A stretch of DNA of 64,000 nt from Dehalococcoidia bacterium (GTDB lineage Bacteria > Chloroflexota > Dehalococcoidia > SM23-28-2 > RBG-16-64-32). The position numbers and the translations under genes were made by a program. The notes beneath the pieces are model-generated. The model ran no database searches and was not told the origin of the DNA. It was given only the letters and a program-made list of their open reading frames with translations. Where the stretch lies: positions 124,001 through 188,000 of the forward strand of contig JAUSFE010000071.1 of NCBI GenBank assembly GCA_030649945.1. Direction: 5' to 3'. Positions 9,537 to 18,203 of this stretch are shown here, piece by piece. Positions within the stretch are counted from its first letter, which is position 1, and each line of letters starts with the position of its first letter.

Positions 9537-9932
9537 ATGGGGGAAGGAGCGCCGACCGGGCGCCTGGAGGCCACCATCACACGTCGTATTCTCGCCGTCG
9601 TCCCCGAACTGATGGCCGCCGTGCGCATCGAGGAGGCGGCGAAGCGGCTGGGCGCGGACTTCGCTGCCATCGAGTCCCGCGCGGAGCTGGACGCCCTCCT
9701 GCCCCTGGCGGACGTGCTCATCATCGATCTCGGCGTGGAAGATATCGCTGTGCCGGACGCCGTCCGCGATGCGCGCTCCCACGGCGTCGAGGTCATCGCC
9801 TTCGGGCCGCACGTGGACGCGGGCCGTCTGCGGGCGGCGCGCGCGGCCGGCGTCCGGCGCCTTTACACACGCGGGAAGTTCCTGCGGGAGCTGTCGCGGG
9901 TGCTGGCGGAGGCGCTGGCGGCGCGGGGCTAG
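9537..9932 (+). CDS. receiver-like alpha/beta protein, unknown function
   Basis: A 131-residue protein with an alternating alpha/beta pattern like a response-regulator receiver. 'RRILAVVPELM' forms a first strand, 'ADVLIIDLGV' has an Asp at the end of a strand, and 'GVEVIAFGPHVDAGRLRAARAAGV' resembles the strand-4/helix-4 region. The usual phospho-acceptor set (two N-terminal acids, conserved Lys) is incomplete, so phosphorylation is doubtful. The ATG at 9537 overlaps a TAGAAT -10-like word (9533-9538). A GGAGG followed by an ATC codon at 9576 marks where homology to receiver folds would begin, so the real start may be internal. It lies between smc and ftsY. Confidence 0.5.
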   Translation: MGEGAPTGRLEATITRRILAVVPELMAAVRIEEAAKRLGADFAAIESRAELDALLPLADVLIIDLGVEDIAVPDAVRDARSHGVEVIAFGPHVDAGRLRAARAAGVRRLYTRGKFLRELSRVLAEALAARG

Positions 9933-10081
9933 GTGCGGGCGGTTGTCCACAGCAGACGTGTTCATTTGTTGACAACTTATGATTGCGGCTTGCGGCCTGC
10001 GCTGCGCTGCGAATGAACGAGAAAAGTAGCGGAATGGACGAGTTAACGGGCCGTAGCGCGCTGCCGGGCCGAAATCCGACG

Positions 10082-10110
10082 TTGACAGGTCTACCGTGGC
10101 GGGAGAGAAT
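10082..10110 (+). promoter_or_regulatory. promoter for candidate ncRNA upstream of ftsY
   Basis: TTGACA at 10082-10087, a 17-base spacer, then GAGAAT at 10105-10110. The predicted transcript begins at about 10117, exactly where the closing stem of the candidate RNA begins. The rest of 9933-10081 holds a DnaA-box-like TTGTCCACA at 9943 and no gene. Confidence 0.55.
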
Positions 10111-10116
10111 GCACTT

Positions 10117-10237
10117 GCTTCCCGAGCGACCCAACGGATCAGGAAGAAGGGACTCGCCGCAGCCGAGGGGCAACCCGAAGCCCAGGCGAGACCTGGAGGC
10201 CAGAGACGCAGGGCACCGCCCGGGAAGCGCTTTTTTT
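10117..10237 (+). ncRNA. candidate structured RNA with its own terminator
   Basis: A 121-nt segment whose ends pair: GCTTCCCGAGCG (10117-10128) with CGCCCGGGAAGC (10217-10228), 11 of 12 positions, followed by GC and seven T's (10231-10237). Internal helices are CTCGCC/GGCGAG enclosing GGG-GCAA-CCC, and CTGG-AGG-CCAG. I do not see SRP RNA domain IV, tmRNA, RNase P, cobalamin, TPP or SAM riboswitch signatures. It may be a free small RNA or a terminator/attenuator leader for ftsY, which begins 72 nt downstream. Confidence 0.5.
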
Positions 10238-10308
10238 CAACCGCTGCGCAACCCCCTGACCGCCCTCTCGCTTGCCCCTGGTTCGCTCGTCCCCCTATCA
10301 TCGAGTCG

Positions 10309-11376
10309 ATGGTGAGGTTCTTCAGGCGCAAGCGAGATGAGGAAGAGCAGCGGGCAGCGCCGGCGGAAGCGCAGCCCCCAGAGTCCGCTGCAGGCGCTCC
10401 GGCGGAGGCCGAGCCAGGGCGGGCCGCCGTGGCCCCGGCGGCGGCGGGCGAGGCCGCGGATGTCGAGCACGCTGTTGAGCGCACCCGCAGCACGTGGTTC
10501 AGCCGCATCGGCGGCATCTTTCGGCGGGGGCTCAGCGAAGAGATCTGGGAAGAGCTGGAGGAGACGCTGATCGCCGCCGACACCGGCGTCGAGACCACGA
10601 TCAGGATCATCGCTGACGTCAAGGAGCGCGTGAAGGTTGAGCGCATCAGCGACCCGGAGGCGGCCATCCAGGCGCTGAAGGACGACATGGTGCGGGTGCT
10701 GGAGGTGGACACCGGCCGCGGCCAGATATGGCATGCAAATGGCCAGCGGGAGGCGCTGCCCAGGCCCGCCATCATCCTGGTGGTGGGCGTGAACGGTACG
10801 GGCAAGACCACCACCATCGGCAAGCTGGCCCACGCCTACAGCACGCAGGGCAAGAAGGTGCTGCTGGCCGCGGGCGATACGTTCCGGGCCGCCGCCATCG
10901 AGCAGCTCAAGCACTGGGGGGCAAGCGCGGGAGTGGACGTCGTCGCTCACCAGCAGGGCGCTGACCCGGGCGCCGTTATCTTCGATGCGCTCGTCGCCGC
11001 CGAGAAGCGGGACGCGGACATCGTGATCATCGACACCGCCGGCAGGCTGCACACGAAGGTGAACCTCATGGAAGAGTTGCGCAAGGTGAACCGCATCATC
11101 CAGCGCAAGTACCCGGATGCCCCGCACGAGGTGTTGCTGGTGCTGGACGCCACCAGCGGCCAGAACGCGATGCACCAGGCCAAGTACTTCACCGAGGCCG
11201 TGGGCGTGACCGGCGTGGTGCTGGCCAAGCTGGACGGCACGGCCAAGGGCGGCGTCATCTTCTCCATCTGCGACCAGCTGCAGGTGCCGGTGCGCTTCGT
11301 GGGCACCGGCGAGCGGCCGCAGGACCTGGCCCCGTTCGAGCCGCGGGAGTTCGTGGAGGCGCTCTTCGCGGGGTAG
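10309..11376 (+). CDS. ftsY: signal recognition particle receptor FtsY
   Basis: SRP-type GTPase that docks SRP-ribosome complexes at the membrane. It has an acidic/Ala-Pro N-terminal A region (about residues 1-55) and an N domain. The G domain has 'GVNGTGKTTTIGKLA' (G1, about residue 160), 'DTAGRLHTK' (G3, about 242), 'TKLDGTAKGG'-type G4 ('AKLDGTAKGG', about 306) and the closing 'GTGERPQDLAPF'. At 355 residues it is typical. The start is taken as ATG 10309 (MVRFFRRKR). A GTG three bases on is possible, and neither has a strong ribosome binding site. The G-domain lysines and aspartates are intact. Confidence 0.93.
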   Translation: MVRFFRRKRDEEEQRAAPAEAQPPESAAGAPAEAEPGRAAVAPAAAGEAADVEHAVERTRSTWFSRIGGIFRRGLSEEIWEELEETLIAADTGVETTIRIIADVKERVKVERISDPEAAIQALKDDMVRVLEVDTGRGQIWHANGQREALPRPAIILVVGVNGTGKTTTIGKLAHAYSTQGKKVLLAAGDTFRAAAIEQLKHWGASAGVDVVAHQQGADPGAVIFDALVAAEKRDADIVIIDTAGRLHTKVNLMEELRKVNRIIQRKYPDAPHEVLLVLDATSGQNAMHQAKYFTEAVGVTGVVLAKLDGTAKGGVIFSICDQLQVPVRFVGTGERPQDLAPFEPREFVEALFAG

Positions 11377-11453
11377 GCAGAGGCTGACCAGCCGCGAGTC
11401 ACGCCGCTGGCGACGCCACGGAGAATGAGAGTGAGATCCCTCGACATCCCTTT

Positions 11454-11583
11454 CCGCTCGTCCTGAGGTTCTCGTAGGCCTGTCCTGAGCGCAGCCGAAG
11501 GGACGAGCGGAGCACGGAGTTTCCGGGCACTGCCGGCGCCATACTCCGCTCATGGTACGAGTGCCTTACCATGAGCGGGAAGG
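11454..11583 (+). repeat. dispersed repeat C, copy 1, with 12-bp inverted repeat
   Basis: About 130 bp resembling 41425-41553 in the same orientation. It opens with CCGCTCGTCCTGAGG, includes a variant of the PVLSEAEG word, and ends in a perfect inverted repeat CCGCTCATGGTA (11546-11557)/TACCATGAGCGG (11567-11578). It fills most of the gap between ftsY and the nuoE-like gene. Nothing else is evident in 11377-11702. Confidence 0.85.
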
Positions 11584-11702
11584 CGCCGCCATGTTTCGAG
11601 GCGATGGCGGGGAGCCGGAATGGCCGCCTTGCCCGCGCCGGGGCCGCCCCGTATCATGTGTGACGGCTTACACAATCGCCGGACCAGCAGAAAGACCAGG
11701 GA

Positions 11703-12269
11703 TTGTTCTCTCAGGCCAGTCACAACTCGCGGCTCGCCGCCGTCGCGCCCCTGGCGGGCAGCGCCGGGCTCAGCGCCCGCGTCCAGGAGCTGATCAACGA
11801 TCTGCGTCCCGATCACGCCGATCTGCTGACGGCCTTGCACCGCATCCAGCACGAGTACGGCTATGTGCCGCCGGAGGCCGTGCCGCTGCTGGCCGGCCAG
11901 TTCAACACCACCCCGGCAATCGTCTTCGGCACCATCGACTTCTACTCGGAGGTCCGCACCGCGCCCCCGGCCGAGGAGGTCGTGGAGTGGTGCAGCGGCC
12001 CCGCCTGCCTGCTCAAGGGGTCGCTCCGGATCCGGCGGGCGCTGGAGGCGGAGCTGGGGTGCGGGATGAACGAGGCCACCGGCGACGGCCGCTGGGAGCT
12101 CCGCCTCGTGCAGTGCGATGGCACCTGCCACCTGGCCCCGCTGCTGCGCCACCGCGGCCGCTATCTGGGGCCGCTGAGCACCAGCGAGGCCATCCGCTTC
12201 GCGCGCGCTCTCAAGGGCCCGGCGCAGGCTGCGCCCGCGCCGGAGCCGCCGGGGGAGCCGGGGACGTGA
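11703..12269 (+). CDS. NuoE/HoxE-like thioredoxin-fold [2Fe-2S] subunit
   Basis: Small electron-transfer subunit of NADH-oxidising diaphorase modules (NuoE, HoxE, HydC, FdsG-like). The four cluster cysteines are visible as C97-x4-C102 ('WCSGPACL') and C138-x3-C142 ('QCDGTCHLAP'), preceded by the helical N-domain ('LLTALHRIQHEYGYVPPEA'). The start is TTG 11703 with a weak upstream AGACCAGGG; the first conserved helix begins about residue 22, so a later start is possible. The product pairs with the NuoF-like protein encoded next. The usual third subunit (NuoG, hydrogenase or formate dehydrogenase) is not in the window. Confidence 0.85.
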   Translation: MFSQASHNSRLAAVAPLAGSAGLSARVQELINDLRPDHADLLTALHRIQHEYGYVPPEAVPLLAGQFNTTPAIVFGTIDFYSEVRTAPPAEEVVEWCSGPACLLKGSLRIRRALEAELGCGMNEATGDGRWELRLVQCDGTCHLAPLLRHRGRYLGPLSTSEAIRFARALKGPAQAAPAPEPPGEPGT

Positions 12270-12365
12270 GCACACCAGCGTGCCGGTGCGCTGCCGCCGG
12301 TCTGAGGGCATGCCCGGAGAAGCATGTCGTGGCAGCAATCGCGGCGGCCGCTCTCGCTGCGGATG

Positions 12366-12441
12366 TCTGCCCCTCCCCAGACTCCTTCGCGAAGATGCGT
12401 TGGCCCGACGAGCGAGCGTGCGGGCGCTCAGAATGACAGGA
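12366..12441 (+). repeat. dispersed repeat family A, copy 2
   Basis: It contains CTGCCCCTCCCCAGACTCC, TTCGCGAAGATGCGT and CGCTCAGAATGACAGGATG. It matches the copies at 1205-1296 (inverted) and 49155-49240. It ends at the start codon of the following gene and so supplies its upstream context. Confidence 0.75.
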
Positions 12442-14330
12442 TGAGTACGTACGGTGAGCTGCGCCGGGCGGCGGACGCGGCCTGGGCGCCGCTGGCGAAC
12501 CCGCCGCGGGCGCTGATCAAGGTCGGCGTCGCCACCTGCTCCCGGGCCGTGGGCGCCGAGGAGACGCTGGCGGCCGTCCGCGCCGAGGTCGCCGCCCGCG
12601 GGCTGGAGGCCGACGTCATGCTTACCGGCTGCTGGGGCCTCTGCTACGCGGAGCCCATCGTGGAGATCCACCCGCCTCAGGCGGACCGGCAGGCGCCCGT
12701 GCTCTACCAGCGCGTCACGGCCGATAAGGTGCCGGCGTTGCTGGACCAGGCATTCACGGGCCCCGGCGTGTCCGCAGAGTACACGCTGGCGGTCGTGGGC
12801 GAGCAGGGGCTGGCGGGAGTGCCGCCGCTGGCTGCGCTGGACTTCTTCCGCATCCAGGTGCGGCGCTTGATGGCGAACTGCGGCGTCACGGACCCGGAGA
12901 ACATAGACCACTACATCGCGCGCGGCGGCTACGAAGGGCTGAGCAAGGCGCTGACGCTGGGGCCGGAGCGCGTGATCAAGGAGCTGCTGGACTCCGGCCT
13001 CTGGGGTCGCGGCGGCGCCGCCTTCCCCACCGGCCGCAAGTGGGACTTCCTGCGCGGCTCCGCCCGCAAGCCCAAGTACATGATCTGCAACGCGGACGAG
13101 GGCGATCCGGGCTCCTTCGTCAACCGCAACCTGATGGAGAGCGACCCGCACCTGATCGTCGAGGGGATGATCATCGGCGGGCTGGCCACGGAAGCGGACT
13201 ACGGATACATCTACATCCGCGACGAGTACCCTTTGCCGGTGGCGCGCATGCGCCGGGCGATAGAGCAGGCGCGCGAGAAGGGGCTGCTGGGGAAGGACAT
13301 CCTGGGCAGCGGCGAGGCGGGCCCGACCGGGGGCGGTTTCGCCTTCGACCTGGAGGTGGTGCGCGGCGCCGGCAGCTACGTCTGCGGCGAGGAGACCGGG
13401 CTCATCGCCTCGCTGGAAGACCGGCGGGGGATGCCCAAGATCCGGCCGCCGTTCCCGGCCCAGGCGGGCGTGTTCGCTCAGCCCTCGAACGTCAACAACG
13501 TGGAATCCTACGCCAACGCGCCGCTGGTCCTGCGCCACGGCGCGGACTGGTGGTCCAACGTGGGCTCGGAGAACCACAAGGGCACGAAGATGTTCTCGCT
13601 CTCCGGCCAGGTCCAGCGCGCGGGCGTCCTGGAGGCGCCGCTGGGGACGAAGATGAGCGATGTGGTGATGGTGGCCGGCGGCGGCCCGCCCGAGGGCCGC
13701 AGGCTGAAGGCTGTCCAGCCCGGTGGCCCGCTCTCCGGGATCATCCCGGCGAGCGACGTGGACATCCCGCTGGAGCCTGAGCCGTTCCGCGAGCGGGGCA
13801 TGTTCATGGGCTCCGGCGGCCTCGTCGTCATCGACGACTCGAACTGCATCCTGGACCTCTGCATCTACTTCGAGTGGTTCGCCGAGGACGAGTCGTGCGG
13901 GCGCTGCACTACCTGCTTCGCGGGCACGCGCCGCATGCTGGAGATCCTGCGCCGCATCAGCAGCGGCCGCGGCCGGGCGGCGGACCTGGAGCTGATCCGG
14001 CTGCTGGGGGAGATCGCCCGCAACGCCAACTGCGTGCACGGCCAGGCGGCGCCGACGGCCGTGATGTCCATGTTCCGCTTCTTTGACGACGAGCTGCAGG
14101 AACACCTCGTGCGCCGGCGCTGTCCGGCGAAGGCCTGCCGCGGGCTGATCCGCTATGAGGTGGCACGCCAGTCCGAACGCCTGCCCCTGGCGGAGGAGAT
14201 CTGTCCCACGCGAGCCGTCGTGCACGAGAACGGCTCGTATCGCATCGACCAGGAGAAATGCGTGCGGTGCGACGCCTGCCGCGAGCAGGCGCCCTACGCC
14301 ATCGCCGTGGTGGACGAATTCGGGCCGTAG
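12441..14330 (+). CDS. NuoF/HydB-like NADH:acceptor FMN and Fe-S subunit with C-terminal ferredoxin domain
   Basis: Flavin and NAD(H)-binding subunit of a diaphorase. In order: an N-terminal thioredoxin-like domain with C33, C64 and C68 ('TGCWGLCYAEP'); the 51-kDa FMN/NADH domain ('GRGGAAFPTGRKW', 'NADEGDPGSF'); an SLBB region; the N3-type 4Fe-4S motif 'SCGRCTTCFAGTRRM'; and a C-terminal ferredoxin-like segment ('CPAKACRGLIRYEV', 'EKCVRCDACREQAPYAI'). The order matches HydB/HndC and formate dehydrogenase beta subunits. In the last ferredoxin motif the fourth Cys is replaced (EQAP instead of a CP), so one cluster may be lost or 3Fe-type. ATG 12441 is chosen at the end of a repeat. The electron partner is unknown. 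Confidence 0.88.
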   Translation: MSTYGELRRAADAAWAPLANPPRALIKVGVATCSRAVGAEETLAAVRAEVAARGLEADVMLTGCWGLCYAEPIVEIHPPQADRQAPVLYQRVTADKVPALLDQAFTGPGVSAEYTLAVVGEQGLAGVPPLAALDFFRIQVRRLMANCGVTDPENIDHYIARGGYEGLSKALTLGPERVIKELLDSGLWGRGGAAFPTGRKWDFLRGSARKPKYMICNADEGDPGSFVNRNLMESDPHLIVEGMIIGGLATEADYGYIYIRDEYPLPVARMRRAIEQAREKGLLGKDILGSGEAGPTGGGFAFDLEVVRGAGSYVCGEETGLIASLEDRRGMPKIRPPFPAQAGVFAQPSNVNNVESYANAPLVLRHGADWWSNVGSENHKGTKMFSLSGQVQRAGVLEAPLGTKMSDVVMVAGGGPPEGRRLKAVQPGGPLSGIIPASDVDIPLEPEPFRERGMFMGSGGLVVIDDSNCILDLCIYFEWFAEDESCGRCTTCFAGTRRMLEILRRISSGRGRAADLELIRLLGEIARNANCVHGQAAPTAVMSMFRFFDDELQEHLVRRRCPAKACRGLIRYEVARQSERLPLAEEICPTRAVVHENGSYRIDQEKCVRCDACREQAPYAIAVVDEFGP

Positions 14331-14334
14331 AATC

Positions 14335-14368
14335 GGGGGGGGGGGCCACCCCAGCATAAATGCTGGGG
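14335..14368 (+). repeat. G11 tract followed by a CCCCAGCA hairpin
   Basis: Eleven G residues (14335-14345) are followed by CCCCAGCA-TAAA-TGCTGGGG (14349-14368), a perfect 8-bp stem just after the nuoF-like stop. There is no T tract, so terminator function is uncertain. The form matches other short palindromes scattered in the window. Confidence 0.5.
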
Positions 14369-14404
14369 CGTCGATTTGGGCGGCTCCGCTCAGGATGCCT
14401 CAGC

Positions 14405-14488
14405 CTTGAGAGCGACCTGCAGACCAGCCTGCGCGGCGTCGTCCGCAACTTTCTGAAAGAGCGCACCGCCTCAGATACCGGGCTCTAA
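14405..14488 (+). pseudogene. possible gene remnant (C-terminal fragment without start)
   Basis: An open stretch ending in TAA at 14486 would encode 'LESDLQTSLRGVVRNFLKER' and a few more residues. It is protein-like, with a helical pattern reminiscent of an acyl-CoA dehydrogenase N-terminus, but it has no start codon or ribosome binding site. The match is only an impression; it may be chance. Confidence 0.2.
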
Positions 14489-14497
14489 GCCCATGTA

Positions 14498-14525
14498 TTG
14501 ACAAACCAATCCGCGCGTCTATACT
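14498..14525 (+). promoter_or_regulatory. sigma-70-type promoter for the exported repeat protein
   Basis: TTGACA at 14498-14503, a 16-base spacer, then TATACT at 14520-14525. The expected transcript start is about 14532, giving a leader of about 95 nt to ATG 14628, which has a GGAAGAAAGG ribosome binding site. Confidence 0.75.
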
Positions 14526-14627
14526 GAGGGCCAATCCAGGCAGGGGATGCGTCCAGGACAGGGGCTTCCAACTGAGCGACAGAGCGGGCCGGCTGCCGGA
14601 GGCCGCGCCCGGAAGAAAGGTGCGGCT

Positions 14628-17600
14628 ATGACACCGCGATTCGCCCTTCGCCACCCGGTCCTTCTGGGGCTTCTCGCCGCAGCGTTGCTGCTCGCCGGCG
14701 GCATGGGCGTCAGGGACGCGCTCGGCGGGCCGTACGTACCGCCGGCGGGCGCGCCGGCCTTGACGCTGCCGCTGCCCCCGGCGGCGCCGCCTCTGGGCAG
14801 CAGCTACACGTCGCCCACGCAGCCGGCGGCGGGAACGCCCTTTCCCGTCAGCAGCCTCTGGGTTGTCGATATCTGTCACTCGTCGTTCGCCGCCCCGGGC
14901 ACGGCGGCGGACTGGCCCGGCACCGCGAACGTGGTGGCCATCCAGGATGGCATCGGTGCAGACCACATCCAGTTCCGCCTCTGCCTCAACTTCCTGCCGC
15001 CGCTGGGCTTCGGCGCGCAGTGGAACGTCACCGTCGTCTTCGGGGCCGCTCCCTCCGCCATGGGCACCGGCTATGCCTTCAACCTGAACGCGTTCGCCCC
15101 CTTCTTCACCACCCCCAGGATCGACTCGCTCCTGGGCGGCATGCCGACGGCCAGCTACGCCTTCATGGTCATCCTCCAGCAGAACAGCATCGTCACCGAC
15201 TTCCTGGACCCGGTGCTTGTCACCGGCGCCCAGACGGTCACGGCCAGCCCCGTCCGGCCCCCGGACCACTACAAGTGCTATGAGGTGGCCCCCAAGCCCT
15301 TCCAGCAAAACGTCTTCCTGAGGGACCAGTTCGAGTCCAAGGAGACGCAGGTCCTGGAGCCGCAGGAGCTTTGCAACCCCGTGGACAAGAACGAGGAGAA
15401 GATCCAGGACGAGACGGCGCACCTGGTCTGCTACAAGATCCAGGACCTGCCGGGCCAGCGCCCCTTCAAGCCACGCAAGGTGTTCACCATTAACCAGTTC
15501 GGGCGCGAGAACCTGACCGTGCGCCAGCCGCAGACGCTGTGTGTGCCTTCGGAGAAGAACAACGAACCCTCGGAGCTGGCCAGGGACCATTACAAGTGCT
15601 ACGACGTGATCCAGGGGACGCCGCCCTTCCAGCCCCGGAACGCCGTGCTGCGCGACCAGTTCGGCGTCGAGCAGGTAAGGGTGGTGGAGCCGGAGCGGCT
15701 CTGCAACCCCGTGGACAAGAACCAGGAGGGGCTGCGCGATCCCTTCAACCACCTCAAGTGCTACAAGATCGAGGACCTGCCCGGGCAGACGTTTGAGCCG
15801 CGCACTGTCTCCATCCGCAACCAGTTCCAGCAGACGGACCTGCAGGTGATCCGCCCCCTGCGCCTCTGCGTTCCCACGCAGAAGTACAACCACATTGAGG
15901 TGGACTTCTTCCCCGTGACAACGGCCCGCGTCCGCATCATCAGCCCCCTGGGCACAAGCACCGTCGACCTCTCCGGCCCCACCGAGGTGCACGTTGACCT
16001 GAGCGAGGTGATGGATACCGACGGCGACGGCCGCGAGCAGGTGCCCACGGAGATGGTGATGCTGGAACTGACCGGCGAGGACCCGCTGCTGGGGCCGATA
16101 AAGGTCATGCTGCGCGATCCCGCCATGCACCCCAACATGGCGACGATGGGGGAGATTGAGGAGACGGAGAACCGCACGCCCGGCGTCCTTGACCTGCCGC
16201 CGTTTACCCCGGGCGGCACAGCGGACAGCTTCTTCGACGTCTTCTTCGACGTGGAGATCATGGACCCGCCGCCGGGCCTGCCCGCCCGCCTCGCCCACCT
16301 GCACAACGATCAGGCCACGCACATGGCCGCGCTCATCCACCACAAGCCGCCGATCCCCGGCGACGACTACCGCAGCAACCCGTTCCCGTTCACCGTTAAC
16401 CTGGTGGACGAGCAGGACCAGCCGGCGGGCGTCCAGGTGGTGGCGGAGATCCACAGCCCGGACCCGGTCGAGGTCGACTTCTTCCCGCGGTCGCTGGCCC
16501 GCGCCACCATCACCTCGCCCCTGGGCACCGAAACCGTCGCCCTGGAGGGGCCGACGACGGTGCACGTGCGCATGGGTGCGCTGGCGGACACCGACGGCGA
16601 CGGCCGCGAACAGGTGCCGACGGAGATCGTATCGATGGAGCTGCAGGGGATGAGCCCGATGCTGGGGCCGGTCATCGTGCGCGTGCGCGAGGCCGCCATG
16701 CACCCCAACATGCGCTCCCTGGGCGAGATCGAGGAGACGGCGAACAGCACGCCCAACGTGCTTGACCTGCCGCCGTTTGCGGCCGCTGGCACGGCCGACA
16801 GCTTCTTCGACGTCTTCTTCGACGTGGAGCTCACGGACCCGCCGCCGGGCTTGCCCGCCAGCCTCAAACATCTGCATAACCACGAGCCCAAGCGCATGCG
16901 GACGCTCATCACCCACAAGCCGCCGGGGCACGGCACCATCTACGAGGACCCGCGGGTGATCCCGCTTTTTGACGAGAACGAGAACGCGACCGGCGTCTCG
17001 CTGGGCTCCGCCAAGCACGTGCCCCAGCCGCGGCCGAGGCGCTGGGGCGACTTCGACTGCAATGACCTGCTGACGATCGGCGATGCGCAGAAGGTGGCGC
17101 GCCTGCTGATCAACCTGGGCGCCGCGCAAGACCCGGACTGCCCGCCCTTCAGGGGCCTCGTGGACACGCCGGGCGGGCCCAGGATGTGGGGTGACTGGGA
17201 CTGCAGCGGCAGCGTCTCGATCGGCGACGCCCAGAAGTTCGCCCGCGGACTGATCAACCTGCCCTTCACCGTGGGCCCGAACTGCCCGCCCATCGGCGGG
17301 GGCGGCGCGACGCCCACGCCGACCCCGTCGCCCCACGCGACCCCGACCCAGCCGCCCCAGGTGACCCCGACGCCCACGCCGACGCCCCACGCGACCCCGA
17401 CCGAGCCGCCCCAGGCGACCCCGACGCCCACGCGGACGCCGACGGCGACGCCCCAGGAGACGGGCACAGGGGAGCCGACGGTGACGCCGACGCCCACGGC
17501 GACACCTACACCCACGCCGACGCCGACACCGACGCCTACGCCGACACCCACACCCACGCCTTCGCCCACGCCGAGCCCGTCGCCGAGTCCCAGCCCCTCG

Positions 17601-18053
17601 CCCAGCCCGTCGCCGAAGCCGCGCCTGGGGGCCGCGGGCTCTTACACCGACGGGGGCTGTGGGCAGCCCAATGGGCTGTCGGCCGTCATCGGCACCCCCA
17701 CTTGCCAGCTTGCCGAACTGGCCATCCAGATCAACGACACAGGCCTCGCCGGCCAGGTCTTCGACATCGAGATCATCTTCGCCGACCAGCAGCCGCCCTG
17801 GGTGAGCGCGAACCCGCCGCAGGCCGCGACGGGCTGGACCTGCCAGACCTCCCAGATTCACGTCCACTGCCAGACGGCGTCCCCGGTGCCCATCGGGCAG
17901 GCCGTCCAGGTCATCTCCTTCATGACCTACGGCATCCAGGGGCAGCCGCCCGTCTGCCGGATCGAGCTCCACGCCACGGACGAGGGGGGCAACAACCTGG
18001 GCGTCTTCGATGCCGTCCCACTGAACCCGCCGCAGGGCTGCCTGCTGGACTGA
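14628..18053 (+). CDS. large exported repeat protein with dockerin-like pair and Pro-Thr linker
   Basis: An 1141-residue secreted or surface protein. The N-terminal signal segment is '[17 protein letters not shown]' (about residues 9-25). Next comes a beta-rich domain. Four Cys-containing repeats of the pattern 'DHYKCY...LRDQF...LCNPVDKN' follow (about 210-420). Two copies of an approximately 190-residue module begin 'VEVDFFP' and contain '[13 protein letters not shown]' and '[11 protein letters not shown]'. Two dockerin-like calcium loops follow ('[17 protein letters not shown]', '[17 protein letters not shown]'), then a low-complexity TPTP/SPSP linker of about 100 residues and a Cys-rich C-terminal domain. 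No enzyme domain was recognised. It is probably a structural or adhesive exoprotein. The start is ATG 14628, supported by the ribosome binding site and signal peptide. Confidence 0.8.
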   Translation: MTPRFALRHPVLLGLLAAALLLAGGMGVRDALGGPYVPPAGAPALTLPLPPAAPPLGSSYTSPTQPAAGTPFPVSSLWVVDICHSSFAAPGTAADWPGTANVVAIQDGIGADHIQFRLCLNFLPPLGFGAQWNVTVVFGAAPSAMGTGYAFNLNAFAPFFTTPRIDSLLGGMPTASYAFMVILQQNSIVTDFLDPVLVTGAQTVTASPVRPPDHYKCYEVAPKPFQQNVFLRDQFESKETQVLEPQELCNPVDKNEEKIQDETAHLVCYKIQDLPGQRPFKPRKVFTINQFGRENLTVRQPQTLCVPSEKNNEPSELARDHYKCYDVIQGTPPFQPRNAVLRDQFGVEQVRVVEPERLCNPVDKNQEGLRDPFNHLKCYKIEDLPGQTFEPRTVSIRNQFQQTDLQVIRPLRLCVPTQKYNHIEVDFFPVTTARVRIISPLGTSTVDLSGPTEVHVDLSEVMDTDGDGREQVPTEMVMLELTGEDPLLGPIKVMLRDPAMHPNMATMGEIEETENRTPGVLDLPPFTPGGTADSFFDVFFDVEIMDPPPGLPARLAHLHNDQATHMAALIHHKPPIPGDDYRSNPFPFTVNLVDEQDQPAGVQVVAEIHSPDPVEVDFFPRSLARATITSPLGTETVALEGPTTVHVRMGALADTDGDGREQVPTEIVSMELQGMSPMLGPVIVRVREAAMHPNMRSLGEIEETANSTPNVLDLPPFAAAGTADSFFDVFFDVELTDPPPGLPASLKHLHNHEPKRMRTLITHKPPGHGTIYEDPRVIPLFDENENATGVSLGSAKHVPQPRPRRWGDFDCNDLLTIGDAQKVARLLINLGAAQDPDCPPFRGLVDTPGGPRMWGDWDCSGSVSIGDAQKFARGLINLPFTVGPNCPPIGGGGATPTPTPSPHATPTQPPQVTPTPTPTPHATPTEPPQATPTPTRTPTATPQETGTGEPTVTPTPTATPTPTPTPTPTPTPTPTPTPSPTPSPSPSPSPSPSPSPKPRLGAAGSYTDGGCGQPNGLSAVIGTPTCQLAELAIQINDTGLAGQVFDIEIIFADQQPPWVSANPPQAATGWTCQTSQIHVHCQTASPVPIGQAVQVISFMTYGIQGQPPVCRIELHATDEGGNNLGVFDAVPLNPPQGCLLD

Positions 18054-18061
18054 GCGAACGC

Positions 18062-18102
18062 GGGGCGGCCGCCCGGCGATGCGCTGGGCGGCCGCCCGGC
18101 CC
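18062..18102 (+). terminator. GC-rich hairpin after the exported protein gene
   Basis: GGCCGCCCGGC pairs with GCTGGGCGGCC around a GATGC loop, with outer CGGGGC/GCCCCG pairing. It lacks a T tract but sits directly behind the stop at 18053, so a terminator-like role is plausible. Confidence 0.5.
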
Positions 18103-18152
18103 CGCACAGCGCGAATGACATAAGATCATCCGCGCTGTGGGCTCTGCCGCGC

Positions 18153-18158
18153 TATAAT
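18153..18158 (+). promoter_or_regulatory. -10 element for mutS
   Basis: A consensus TATAAT lies 45 bases before the mutS start. No convincing -35 is seen at the expected distance. Confidence 0.45.
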
Positions 18159-18203
18159 CCCGTCAAGCCCCCGCCTCAGGCGGGGCCGAGGAGTCTTGCG
18201 CCC

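Noticed and set aside
9943-9951. TTGTCCACA, a DnaA-box-like word
   Set aside because: Only one good copy in the gap and no cluster, dnaA or dnaN nearby, so no origin is claimed.
10117-10237. SRP (4.5S) RNA gene beside ftsY
   Set aside because: The conserved SRP domain IV loops and the single long hairpin are absent; listed only as an unknown structured RNA.
17310-17620. Possible CRISPR-like or variable-number tandem array
   Set aside because: It is coding low-complexity DNA for a Thr-Pro linker, with short irregular units and no spacers.
11550-18107. Very long open frames opposite the diaphorase and exoprotein genes
   Set aside because: No start context, motifs or plausible composition; the plus-strand genes explain the region fully.
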